64,000 nt of DNA from Jiangella sp. DSM 45060 (GTDB lineage Bacteria; Actinomycetota; Actinomycetes; Jiangellales; Jiangellaceae). Location: contig NZ_LT629771.1 in assembly GCF_900105175.1 (NCBI RefSeq), positions 5,724,622-5,788,621 of the forward strand. The letters are read 5' to 3'. Every line of letters starts with the position of its first letter. Within the stretch, counting starts at the first letter, position 1. Positions 23,978 through 31,979 of this stretch are shown one piece after another. The notes below the pieces were generated by a model that was given only the letters and a program-made list of their open reading frames with translations, had not been told where the DNA came from and ran no database searches. A program made the translations under genes and the position numbers.

Positions 23978-26900
23978 GTGCGTTTCGGGGTGCTCGGCCC
24001 GCTGGAGGTCACCACGGCCGACGGCGTCACGGTGCGGGTCCCCGAGGCGAAGGTGCGGCTGCTGCTCGCCGTCCTGCTCGCGCACCGTGGCCGCCCGGTG
24101 TCCGCCGACCGCCTCGTCGACGCGCTCTGGAGCGACGCGCCGCCGGCCCGTCCGCTCGGCGCCCTGCAGACCAAGGTGTCGCTGCTGCGACGTGTGGTCG
24201 GTGCCGACCTGGTGACGTACCAGCCGGCCGGCTACCAGCTGCGCGTCCCCGCCGACGACGTCGACGCGGGCCGGTTCGCCGCGCTCGCCGGGCAGGCGCG
24301 GGCGCACGACGATCCGGGCGCGCGGGCGGCACTGCTGGGTACTGCGCTGGAACTGTGGCGCGGGCCGGCGTTCGCGGACGTGGCCGACGCGGGAGCGCTG
24401 GCGCCGGCGATCCGCCAGCTGGAGGAGCAGCGGCTGGTCACGGTCGAGGAGTGGGCCGAGGCCCAGCTGGAGGTGGCCGCCGGCGACGTGGCCGCCCACG
24501 GTGCGCTGGCCGGCGAGCTGGCGCGGTGGGTGAGCGCCGAGCCGCTGCGCGAACGGCTCCGCGCCGCGCATGTCCGCGCCCTCTACGGCGCCGGCCGGCA
24601 GGGCGACGCGCTGGCGAGTCTGGCCGAGCTGCGCCGTCAGCTGGCCGACGAGCTCGGCGTCGACCCGTCGCCGGAGCTGCGGCGCCTGCAGGACGCCGTC
24701 CTCGCGCAGGACCTCGCGCCCACCGGCACGCGGGCTCGCCACGAGCCCGGGTCCGTGGGCCGGTTGCCCGCACCGCTCACGCCCCTGATCGGCCGCGCGA
24801 CGACCACCGCTGCCGCGGCGCGGCAGCTGGGCGCGCACCGGCTGGTCACGCTGACCGGCCCCGGCGGCGTCGGCAAGACCCGGCTGGGCGTCGAGGTCGC
24901 CGGGGAGACGTCGCCGCGTGACGGAGCCTGGCTGGTCGAGCTGGCCGGCCTGCGCCCGGGCAGCACGGCCGACGCGGTCGCCGAGTCGATCGCGGGCGTC
25001 CTCCAGCTGCGCGCCGACGCCGGGCCGGACCCCGTCACCCGCCTGGCGACGGCGCTGCGCACCCGCGAGTCACTGCTGGTCCTGGACAACTGCGAGCACC
25101 TCGTCGACGCCGCGGCGGAGGTCGCCGGACGGGTGCTGCGGGCCGCGCCCGCCGTCCGGATCCTCGCCACCAGCCAGCTCCCCCTCGGGCTGCCCGGCGA
25201 GGTCGTCGTCCCCGTCCCGCCGCTCGACCCCGCCACCGACGCCGTCGAGCTGTTCCTCGCCCGGGCCGCGGGCGCCGCGCCCGGCCGCGAGCTGGACCGC
25301 GACGCCGTCGCGGAGATCTGCCGGCGGCTGGACGGGCTGCCGCTGGCGCTGGAGCTGGCCGCCACCCGGGTGCGCGCGCTCGGCGAGCGTGACCTGCTGG
25401 CCCGGCTGGAACACCGGTTCGAGCTGCTCGCCGAGCTGCTCGCCGGGCAGCACGGCGGTCCGGAGCGACAGCGGACGCTGCGGGCGGTGATCGACTGGAG
25501 CTGGGAGCTGCTCACCGAGCCGGAGCGGACGGTGCTGCGGCGCCTCGCCGTCCCGGCCGACGGCTGCGACCTCGTCGGCGCCGAGGCGATCGCCGGTGGT
25601 CCCGAGGTCGCCGGGCTGCTGGCGCGGCTGGTGGACCGGTCGCTCGTGGTCGTCGTGCCGTCGGCGGCCGGGCCGCGGTACCGGCTGCTGGAGTCCGTGG
25701 CGGCCTACGCGGGCGAGCGGCTGCGCGCGGCGGGCGAGCTGGACGCCGTCCGGCTGCGGCACCGCGACCACCTGCTGGCGCTCGCCGTCCGCGCCGACGC
25801 GGGGCTGCGCGGCCCGGATCAGCGGCACTGGCTCGACGTGCTGGACGCGGAGTCGGCGAACCTGCGGGCCGTGCTCGACGACGCCGTGCGGGAGGGCGCC
25901 GCGGAGCCGGCGTTGCGGCTGGTCGACGCACTGGGGTGGTACTGGTTCCTGCGCGGACGGCTGAGTGAGGGACGGCGGTCGGCGGCGGCCGCGCTCGCCG
26001 TCGGCGGCGCCGGACCGCGGGCCCGGGTGGCGGTCTGGGCCGCCGGTTTCGCCGTCCAGCTCGGCGACGACCCGGACGTCGCCGCACGGGCCGATGCCCT
26101 CCTCGCGGAGTTCGACGGCGACGAGGCCGGGCTGGCGTGGGCGCGCTGGTTCCTCAGCCTCGGCCTGGCCGGCATCGGCGAGCGGTCGGTGTTCCTCCGG
26201 CGGCTCGCGGCGGCGCTCACGACGTTCCGGCGGCGCGGCGACCGCTGGGGGACGGCGGCCGCGCTCAGCCTGGATCCGCGGCCGCGCCCGGCCGAGGAGG
26301 CGGCCGCGCTCTTCGCCGAGCTGGGCGACCAGTGGGGCCGGCTCCGGGTCATCGACACGCTCGCCGGCCACGCCGAGATCCGCGGCGACTACGACCGCGC
26401 CGCCGCGCTGCACGACGAAGGCGTGCGCATCGCCACCGAGCTCGGGCTGGCGACGGAGCTGTCGGCGAAGCTGGCCGGGCTCGGCCGGGTCGCGCTGCTG
26501 CGCGGCGACCTCGCCGCCGCCGACGACCTGCACGAACGCGCCCGTGTGCTCGCGGCCCGGCACGCGCACCGGCGCGGCGAGCAGTTCGCCGAGGTCGGGC
26601 TGGCGTTGTCGGCGCGGCGGCAGGGACGGCTCGACGACGCCGAGCGGCACCTGCTCGCCTGGCTGGACTGGTGCCTCGACGCCGACGGCGCGATGGGAGC
26701 GGCGCTCATCCTGGCCGAGCTGGGCTTCGTCGCCGAGCTGCGCGGCGACGCCGACGCCGCGCGGTCGCTGCACCTGGAGGGCCTCGCGGCGGCCCGGTCC
26801 GCCGACGACCCGCGCGCCGTCGCCCTGGCCCTGGAAGGCCTGGCCGGTGTGCACGCACTGACCGGCGACGGTGCCGGCGCGGCCCACCTGCTGGGCGCGG

Positions 26901-27088
26901 CGGCGGCCGCCCGGGACGGCGCCGGCGCACCACTGCCGCCTGCCGAGCGCGGCGACGTCGACCGTATCGGCGCCGCGGCCGTGGCCCTGCTGGGCCGGGA
27001 CCGGTTCGACGCCGCGTTCGCCGCGGGCGTGGCGACGCCGCTCGACCGTGTCAGGCCAGCCGCCGCCAGAGGTCCGGATAGTCGGTGA
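23978..27088 (+). CDS. SARP/AfsR-like regulator: OmpR-type HTH, BTAD, NTPase, TPR
   Basis: The 1036-residue protein opens with FGVLGPLEV and an OmpR-type winged helix (about 1-90). A BTAD domain follows (about 95-245; ELWRGPAFADV and the signature ADELGVDPSPELRRL). Next is an AAA/NB-ARC-like NTPase (about 265-560) with Walker A GPGGVGKTRLG near residue 293 and LLVLDNCEHLVDAAA as Walker B region. TPR-like helices fill the rest. Such proteins activate secondary-metabolite or metabolic genes, with the NTPase-TPR part as sensor. No biosynthetic cluster adjoins it. It starts at a GTG and is divergent from the reductase. The last 38 bp overlap the convergent gene. Confidence 0.92.
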   Translation: MRFGVLGPLEVTTADGVTVRVPEAKVRLLLAVLLAHRGRPVSADRLVDALWSDAPPARPLGALQTKVSLLRRVVGADLVTYQPAGYQLRVPADDVDAGRFAALAGQARAHDDPGARAALLGTALELWRGPAFADVADAGALAPAIRQLEEQRLVTVEEWAEAQLEVAAGDVAAHGALAGELARWVSAEPLRERLRAAHVRALYGAGRQGDALASLAELRRQLADELGVDPSPELRRLQDAVLAQDLAPTGTRARHEPGSVGRLPAPLTPLIGRATTTAAAARQLGAHRLVTLTGPGGVGKTRLGVEVAGETSPRDGAWLVELAGLRPGSTADAVAESIAGVLQLRADAGPDPVTRLATALRTRESLLVLDNCEHLVDAAAEVAGRVLRAAPAVRILATSQLPLGLPGEVVVPVPPLDPATDAVELFLARAAGAAPGRELDRDAVAEICRRLDGLPLALELAATRVRALGERDLLARLEHRFELLAELLAGQHGGPERQRTLRAVIDWSWELLTEPERTVLRRLAVPADGCDLVGAEAIAGGPEVAGLLARLVDRSLVVVVPSAAGPRYRLLESVAAYAGERLRAAGELDAVRLRHRDHLLALAVRADAGLRGPDQRHWLDVLDAESANLRAVLDDAVREGAAEPALRLVDALGWYWFLRGRLSEGRRSAAAALAVGGAGPRARVAVWAAGFAVQLGDDPDVAARADALLAEFDGDEAGLAWARWFLSLGLAGIGERSVFLRRLAAALTTFRRRGDRWGTAAALSLDPRPRPAEEAAALFAELGDQWGRLRVIDTLAGHAEIRGDYDRAAALHDEGVRIATELGLATELSAKLAGLGRVALLRGDLAAADDLHERARVLAARHAHRRGEQFAEVGLALSARRQGRLDDAERHLLAWLDWCLDADGAMGAALILAELGFVAELRGDADAARSLHLEGLAAARSADDPRAVALALEGLAGVHALTGDGAGAAHLLGAAAAARDGAGAPLPPAERGDVDRIGAAAVALLGRDRFDAAFAAGVATPLDRVRPAAARGPDSR

Positions 27089-27593
27089 CCAACCCGTCGT
27101 CGTCCACGGTGAGGTCGGCGGTGAAGGCGCCGGACGAGTACCGGTAGATGTCCTGGCCGAGCCGCTCGTAGCGCTGGTCCGCCGCGTCCGCCGTCAGCCC
27201 CTGGTCGACCGGCACGTAGACGACCCGCACGCCGGCCGACGCGCCCACCGCCAGCCCCAGCCGGCGGATCGGCAGCGTGTTGGTGAACGGCGTCAGCGCG
27301 ATGTCGACGTCGACGCAGCCGGCGAGGTCGGGCCGCTCCGTGCCGGCGCCGTCGAACCAGCGGCCGTCGCCGCGACGCGTCAGGTCCAGGCCGGGCTCGC
27401 CGTACGGGGCCACCGTCAGCCGGCGGACGGTCCAGTCGGGCCCGGCCTCGATCGTGTACGCCAGCCGCGTCGGCCGCCCGTCCAGCGCGACGATCGCCCC
27501 GTCGGCCCGCACGCCGTCGCCGTCGGCCCTGAGCACCAGGTGCTCTGTCGCCGGCCAGGCCAGCGCCGACCACATCAGCTCCCGCTCCGTCAT
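27051..27593 (-). CDS. Putative glycolipid-binding domain protein
   Basis: The 180-residue protein matches the glycolipid-binding/DUF1089 family. It has the N-terminal WSALAWPATEHLVLRA, the beta segment LAYTIEAGPDWTVRRL, DGRWFDGAGTERPDLAGCVDVDI, TPFTNTLPIRRL and the late YRYSSGAFTADLTVDDDGLV. No enzymatic residues are known. The fold suggests binding of a lipid-like ligand in the cytoplasm. The gene overlaps the SARP-type gene by 38 bp tail to tail. Confidence 0.85.
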   Translation of the reverse strand: MTERELMWSALAWPATEHLVLRADGDGVRADGAIVALDGRPTRLAYTIEAGPDWTVRRLTVAPYGEPGLDLTRRGDGRWFDGAGTERPDLAGCVDVDIALTPFTNTLPIRRLGLAVGASAGVRVVYVPVDQGLTADAADQRYERLGQDIYRYSSGAFTADLTVDDDGLVTDYPDLWRRLA

Positions 27594-27645
27594 GGCGTTC
27601 AGTCAACCGTGCTCCGCGCCACGGCGCAACCGGTAAACTGATTTG

Positions 27646-28170
27646 ATGGTTAACGCCAGCCAGGAGGCGCCCGGCCCGCTCGAGACCGTCCGCGAGCTGC
27701 TGAACAGCTGGCTGATCCCCAACGACACGCGGCGCCCCGACGACCGCTTCGACCGCTGGGCCGCCGCCCACGCCGTCCCGCCCGCCGACCACGCCGGCGT
27801 CCGGTGGCTGCGCGACGACCTCCGCGCGGTCGTCGAGGGGACGGCCGGCGCCGACGCCGTCGTCAACGCGTGGATCGAGCGAACCGGCGTCCGCCCGCGA
27901 GTCGGTGGCGGCGCACTGGAGTTCCGGCACGACGGCGGCACCGCCGGCGACCTGCTGGTCACCGTCGTGGCCGCGATCGGCGACGGGACGTGGCGGCGGC
28001 TCAAGACCTGCCCGGACTGCCGCTGGGCCTTCTACGACCACACCCGCAACGGCAGCAAGCGCTGGTGCCTCATGACGGCCGGCGGCCCGGACGGCCGGTC
28101 CTGCGGCAGCATCGCCAAGGTCCGCGCGTACCGCGCCCGTCAGGCCTCGGCGCCGGACGCGGCCGGGTAG
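27646..28170 (+). CDS. CGNR zinc-finger (ABATE-domain) protein
   Basis: The 174-residue protein has an N-terminal ABATE-like helical domain (TVRELLNSWLIPNDTRRPDD) and a C-terminal zinc finger. The zinc finger has CPDCRWAFYDHTRNGSKRWC followed by the third cysteine pair in SCGSIAKVRAYR. The name-giving CGNR reads CGSI here, but all four cysteines are present. These proteins are thought to bind nucleic acid and to act as stress-related regulators. The ATG at 27646 is preferred over the TTG just before it. The 3' end overlaps the convergent SRPBCC gene by 31 bp. Confidence 0.88.
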   Translation: MVNASQEAPGPLETVRELLNSWLIPNDTRRPDDRFDRWAAAHAVPPADHAGVRWLRDDLRAVVEGTAGADAVVNAWIERTGVRPRVGGGALEFRHDGGTAGDLLVTVVAAIGDGTWRRLKTCPDCRWAFYDHTRNGSKRWCLMTAGGPDGRSCGSIAKVRAYRARQASAPDAAG

Positions 28171-28865
28171 CGCTCGCCCCACCACGCCGCCCACCGGTCG
28201 TTCAGCTCGGCGTACGCGGCGTCGTCGATGCCGAACGTGCTGAGCACGGCCATCGCGGAACCGTCGGGCTTCTCCGCGCCCGGCGGGACGAACGCGACGA
28301 CGAGCAGCCCTTCGCCCCATCCGTCGACGGTGAGCCCGAGTTGGTGCGCCGACCGGAACCACACGGCGCCGCCGACGTCCTGGCCGGCCAGCGTCGCGCG
28401 GTAGGCCGAGCCGGGCGGCGCCCCGGCGACGGCGTCGAGGCCGAGCTCACCGAACAGCTCCGGCGCGCCCGCCGTCGTCCCGGCGAAGAACGCCGTGCGC
28501 CGCGACCCGCCGGGCTGCCGCTCGAGGTAGAAGCGCAGCTGCTGCAGGAACGTCGTCCAGCCCTCGGTGATGTCGTCGTAGTAGGCGTCCCACTCGGGGC
28601 TGACCCCGCGGGGCGCCCTGGTCAGCGTGATGCGGGTGCCGTCGCCGTCGGGCTCGACGACGATCTGGTCGCCCTCCTGGACGCCGAGCGTCCGCGCCCC
28701 CGCGTCCTCGGTGAAGCTCTGGAAGTAGATGAGGTCGATCTCGTCGTCCAGGCCCGGCGAGTCCCAGCCGTGCCAGTGCCTGATGCGGTCCTTCTCGCGC
28801 AGCGCGCGCCACACCTCGTCGACGGGCGCGGCGATGGTCACCTGAATGCGCGGGGTCTCGGTCAT
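28140..28865 (-). CDS. SRPBCC (AHSA1/START-like) domain protein
   Basis: The 241-residue protein begins with the typical AHSA1 strand IQVTIAAPVDEVWRALRE, then RIRHWHGWD and the closing helix region WTTFLQQLRFYLE. A second part (about residues 150-240) looks like another helix-grip half. SRPBCC proteins hold hydrophobic ligands in a deep pocket. Paired with an ArsR-type repressor they usually respond to small molecules. The ATG at 28865 has GGAG upstream and overlaps the stop of the ArsR-type gene by four bases, so the two are translationally coupled. Confidence 0.85.
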   Translation of the reverse strand: MTETPRIQVTIAAPVDEVWRALREKDRIRHWHGWDSPGLDDEIDLIYFQSFTEDAGARTLGVQEGDQIVVEPDGDGTRITLTRAPRGVSPEWDAYYDDITEGWTTFLQQLRFYLERQPGGSRRTAFFAGTTAGAPELFGELGLDAVAGAPPGSAYRATLAGQDVGGAVWFRSAHQLGLTVDGWGEGLLVVAFVPPGAEKPDGSAMAVLSTFGIDDAAYAELNDRWAAWWGERYPAASGAEA

Positions 28866-29434
28866 GATCGGTCTCCTCGTGGGGCCGGGTAGCCGCCGGC
28901 GACCAGCCGGTACGGGCGGCCGTCGTCGGCGTCGAAGCGCGCGACCACCTGCCGCACCGCCTCCGTCAGCTCGTCGGTGAACTCGTGGACGTCGCCGGGT
29001 TCGGCGAACCGGACCTCGGCCTCGATGGTGAACGTGAGCAGCCGCCGGCCCGACTCGTCGGCCCGCGCCTGCATGCGCGCGACGTCGCGGACGGTGTCGG
29101 CGGCGACGCCGACCAGGTGCTCGGCGGCGAACTGGTCGCCCATCTGGGTGAGCTCGGCGGACATGACGGCGGGATCGACGACGACGGCGCCCGGCGTGGC
29201 CCGCAGGATGCGCTCGACACACCCGCGTCGCCGGCGCTCCTCGACCAGCTCGACCAGCCCGGCCGCCTCGAGCACCCGCAGGTGGTAGTTGACCCGCTGC
29301 CGCGGCAGGCCGAGCGCGGCGGCCAGTTGCGTGGCCGACGCCGGCTCGCGCAACCGGGCCAGCAGCTCGCGCCGCGGCGGGGCGAGCGCGGCCCGCACCT
29401 CGCCGGGCTCATCGAGGTAGGTGATCGCGGCCAT
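28862..29434 (-). CDS. ArsR-type winged-helix regulator
   Basis: The 190-residue protein has an ArsR winged helix at residues about 8-80: PRRELLARLREPASATQLAA, LPRQRVNYHLRVLEAAGLVE. A C-terminal helical and beta segment (about 100-190) may sense a ligand. It starts at ATG 29434 and ends in the start of the SRPBCC gene (ATGA). That pair, ArsR plus AHSA1, is a recurrent actinobacterial operon. A perfect 8-bp dyad 15 bases upstream is the likely autoregulatory operator. Confidence 0.88.
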   Translation of the reverse strand: MAAITYLDEPGEVRAALAPPRRELLARLREPASATQLAAALGLPRQRVNYHLRVLEAAGLVELVEERRRRGCVERILRATPGAVVVDPAVMSAELTQMGDQFAAEHLVGVAADTVRDVARMQARADESGRRLLTFTIEAEVRFAEPGDVHEFTDELTEAVRQVVARFDADDGRPYRLVAGGYPAPRGDRS

Positions 29435-29448
29435 GACGCCATCGTCGA

Positions 29449-29470
29449 ATTGACAATTGAATTTGTCAAT
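29449..29470. promoter_or_regulatory. ArsR-type operator
   Basis: ATTGACAA (29449-29456) and TTGTCAAT (29463-29470) form a perfect 8-bp dyad with a 6-base spacer, 15 bases before the ArsR-type ATG. The AT-rich composition stands out from the surroundings, as expected for a promoter-operator. Confidence 0.7.
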
Positions 29471-29573
29471 ACGTGACCGTACACAACCTGGCAACGACAG
29501 CCCTCCTCTCGATCCGGCTCACCACGATGAGGCCGGATTCCCGCGAGAGCAGGGCTTGACGTACCTGCCGCGA

Positions 29574-30113
29574 TCAGCCCTGGAGAACGGCGCGGTCGGG
29601 GACGACGCGGCCGAGGCCGCGCAGCCACTCGTCCGGCGGGTCCGGCCACCAGCGGCCGGACCGCAGAGCACCGATGGTGTCGCGGACGGTGGCGACGTCG
29701 GCCGCGGCCGGCACGACGCGGTTCGGCGAGACGCCCGCGAGCACGCCGAACCACCAGTGCCGCCGGGTCTCCGGCAGCGCGTCGGGATCGAGGACGACGT
29801 AGTAGTCGGGCAGCGCGGCGGCCTCGGTGCGCAGCGACCGCAGCGCCGCCTCGACGGCGACCTCCAGCGTGCCGGCCGGCGCCGTCCGGTCGAAGAACCC
29901 GGCCCAGGCGGCGCCGACGTCGCCGAGCGGGTCGACGTCGTGCACGACATAGGCGGCGTGCGACTGGGCGACGGCCGCGCGGACCCGCTGCTCGGCGGCG
30001 TCGCCGGCCGGCCGTGGAACGGCGCGGACGTTGGCCAGCCCGTCCAGCCCGGCCACCACCCGGGCGGACTCGTCGCCGGCGATGACCACCACGGTGCTGT
30101 TCGGCCGCGCCAC
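29574..30113 (-). CDS. Hypothetical protein
   Basis: The 179-residue product has an N-terminal strand-rich part (STVVVIAGDESARVVAGLDGL) that could be the start of a Rossmann-like fold. It also has YVVHDVDPLGD and the aromatic stretch RRHWWFGVLAGVSPNR. I recognise no family. No signal peptide or membrane segment is present. The start is placed at the GTG at 30113, just before ARPNSTVVV; no ribosome site is obvious. The gene is divergent from the YCII gene. Third-position GC fits a real gene. Confidence 0.6.
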   Translation of the reverse strand: MARPNSTVVVIAGDESARVVAGLDGLANVRAVPRPAGDAAEQRVRAAVAQSHAAYVVHDVDPLGDVGAAWAGFFDRTAPAGTLEVAVEAALRSLRTEAAALPDYYVVLDPDALPETRRHWWFGVLAGVSPNRVVPAAADVATVRDTIGALRSGRWWPDPPDEWLRGLGRVVPDRAVLQG

Positions 30114-30146
30114 ACCAAAAACCCTATGCTGCGGGAGGTGAAGTAC

Positions 30147-30497
30147 ATGATGCTCATCTACGGAACCGACGAGACCTGGCAGCGGGTCTACGACGGCGAC
30201 CACGTCGGCGACGACCTCATGCGCCGGCACCGCGAGCTGACCGAGCGGCTGGTCGCCTCCGGCGAGTACGTCGCGTCGTCCGGGCTCACCGTCGAGGCGG
30301 CGCGCACGGTGCGGGTGCGCGACGGCGTGCCGGCGGTCACCGACGGACCGTTCACCGAGGCCAAAGAGGTGCTGGCCGGCTACTACCTCGTCGACTGCGC
30401 GAGCGTGGAGCGAGCGACGGAGATCGCGGCGCAGATCCCGGAGGCCGCGTACGACCTCGTCGAGGTGCGCCGGGTGATGGACCCCGCCGACATGTGA
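30147..30497 (+). CDS. YCII-related (DGPF) protein
   Basis: The 116-residue protein has the YCII fold markers: the first strand MMLIYGTDETW, TVRVRDGVPAVTDGPFTEAKEVLAGYYLVD and a closing strand DLVEVRRVM. DGPF proteins are dimeric ferredoxin-like proteins often encoded beside ECF42 sigma factors. Here no sigma gene adjoins it, unlike the second copy at 61.2 kb. GGGAGG at 30133-30138 favours the ATG at 30147; the family N-terminus (MKYM) would favour the GTG at 30138. The gap to the convergent SDR gene is four bases. Confidence 0.85.
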   Translation: MMLIYGTDETWQRVYDGDHVGDDLMRRHRELTERLVASGEYVASSGLTVEAARTVRVRDGVPAVTDGPFTEAKEVLAGYYLVDCASVERATEIAAQIPEAAYDLVEVRRVMDPADM

Positions 30498-30501
30498 CGG
30501 C

Positions 30502-31278
30502 CTAGGCCGGCGCCTCGGGGTCGAGGCCGAGCGCCGCCCGCCCGCCGTCGACCGGCACCGTGGCGCCGGTGACGAACGAGGCGTCGTCGGAGAGCAGGTG
30601 CGCCACGACCGCGGCGACCTCGTCCGTCCGCCCGACCCGCCCGGCCGGATGCAGCTGCCGCAACTGCGCCTCGACCTCGGCGGCCGCCGCCGGCGAGAGC
30701 CCCGCGAGATAGGCGTCGTAGCGCTCGGTGGCGATGGACCCCAGCGCGACGGCGTTGACGCGGATGCCGCGCCCGCCATACTCGACCGCGAGCGCCCTGG
30801 TGAGACCCTCGACCGCCGCCTTCGCCGTGGCGTACGGCAGCGAACCGGGCACCGCGCGCTGCGCCTGGTGCGACGACACGTTGACGATGGCGCCGCCCTG
30901 ACCGTGGGCGAGGAAGCGGCGCACGGCCGTAGTGCAGCCGACGACGACGGGGTCGAGGTTGAGCGCGATGAGCCGCGACGTCTCGGCCGCGTCCGTCGTG
31001 TGCACCGACGCGTCGCGGAACACCGCCGCGTTGTTCACCCACCCGGCCAGTGGCGCCGCCGACTCGGCGAGGTCGGCGGCATGCCAGGCGACGCCGTCGT
31101 CGGACGCGCTGCCGGCGACCGCCAGCGCCCGGGTGCCGGCCGGGTGGTCGCGCAGCCAGCCCAGCGCCGTCGGGTCGAGATCGAGCGCCACGACAGTGCC
31201 GCCGGCGTCGAGCAGCCGTTCCACGACGGCCCGGCCTACGCCGCGGCCGCCGCCGGTCACCACGTACGAGCGGTCCAT
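30502..31278 (-). CDS. Short-chain dehydrogenase/reductase
   Basis: The 258-residue classical SDR has the cofactor motif TGGGRGVGRAV (about residues 9-19), Asp at the end of strand 2 (VALDLD, suggesting NAD), NNAA, catalytic Ser in NVSSHQAQR, and YATAK with Tyr and Lys. The C-terminal PVDGG is typical. The substrate is unknown. The ATG at 31278 with GGAAGG upstream was chosen over a GTG nine bases earlier. Confidence 0.9.
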   Translation of the reverse strand: MDRSYVVTGGGRGVGRAVVERLLDAGGTVVALDLDPTALGWLRDHPAGTRALAVAGSASDDGVAWHAADLAESAAPLAGWVNNAAVFRDASVHTTDAAETSRLIALNLDPVVVGCTTAVRRFLAHGQGGAIVNVSSHQAQRAVPGSLPYATAKAAVEGLTRALAVEYGGRGIRVNAVALGSIATERYDAYLAGLSPAAAAEVEAQLRQLHPAGRVGRTDEVAAVVAHLLSDDASFVTGATVPVDGGRAALGLDPEAPA

Positions 31279-31347
31279 GCCTTCCACCCTGCCACGAGGG
31301 TCCGACGAACTCCGGTCACTCGCCGCACAGAGCCGGGCGGCCCGAAT

Positions 31348-31926
31348 TCACCGCCAGCCGGCCAGCACCGCGTTCACGTCGGCGTCCAACCGGTCGATCA
31401 GCGACCCGTCCGGCCGCATCGCCCAGTCGACCTGAGCGCCGTGCACCAGCGCGGCCAGCACCCGGGCGACCACTTCGGCCGACGGCGCGCCGGGCAGCCC
31501 TCCCGCGGCCACGGCGTCCGCCGCCAGCTGCGCGAGCACGCCATGCACCAGGTCGCGCTGCTCGGCGACGCCGGCCCGCAGCGCCGGGTCGGCGAGATCG
31601 GCGCCGAACTGGGCCAGGTGGTTGGCCGCGGTCGCGGGGTCGGCGATCTGCTCCGTGCCGACGAGGGCCGCCGTGCGCAGCGCCTCGACCGGCCCCTCCG
31701 CGTGCGCCACCGCTGCCCACATCCGGTCGGCCAGGCCGGCGTTCTCCGCCGTCAGCATGGCCTCGAGCAGCCGCTGCTTGGACCCGAACCGCTCGGCGAC
31801 AGTGGCCGTGGCGACCCCCGCCTCCTGCGCGACCTGCGCGAGCGTGAACCGTGAGCCGTGTCGCCCGATCGCCCGGCCACAAGCGGCCATCAGCTGCTCG
31901 TCGGTGACTTTGCGCGGCCGTCCCAC
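31348..31926 (-). CDS. TetR-family repressor
   Basis: The 192-residue protein starts MGRPRKVTDEQL at a GTG. The DNA-binding domain has AQEAGVATATVAERFGSKQRLLEAML, and a helical ligand domain follows. It is divergent from an MFS transporter gene. The dyad TCCGAAT-ATGG-ATTCGGA lies across the transporter start codon, so the TetR probably blocks transporter expression. Confidence 0.9.
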   Translation of the reverse strand: MGRPRKVTDEQLMAACGRAIGRHGSRFTLAQVAQEAGVATATVAERFGSKQRLLEAMLTAENAGLADRMWAAVAHAEGPVEALRTAALVGTEQIADPATAANHLAQFGADLADPALRAGVAEQRDLVHGVLAQLAADAVAAGGLPGAPSAEVVARVLAALVHGAQVDWAMRPDGSLIDRLDADVNAVLAGWR

Positions 31927-31961
31927 GTTGTTATTGAACCACAGTTCGGAAACGGGTAATA

Positions 31962-31979
31962 TCCGAATATGGATTCGGA
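31962..31979. promoter_or_regulatory. TetR operator spanning the MFS start codon
   Basis: TCCGAAT (31962-31968) and ATTCGGA (31973-31979) are perfect arms around ATGG. The MFS start codon is the ATG at 31969-31971, so bound repressor would sit on the initiation region. GTTCGGAAAC upstream (31944-31953) resembles a half-site. Confidence 0.65.

Noticed and set aside
27646-28170. CGNR motif reads CGSI
   Set aside because: All four zinc-binding cysteines are kept, and I think this variant is frequent among relatives.
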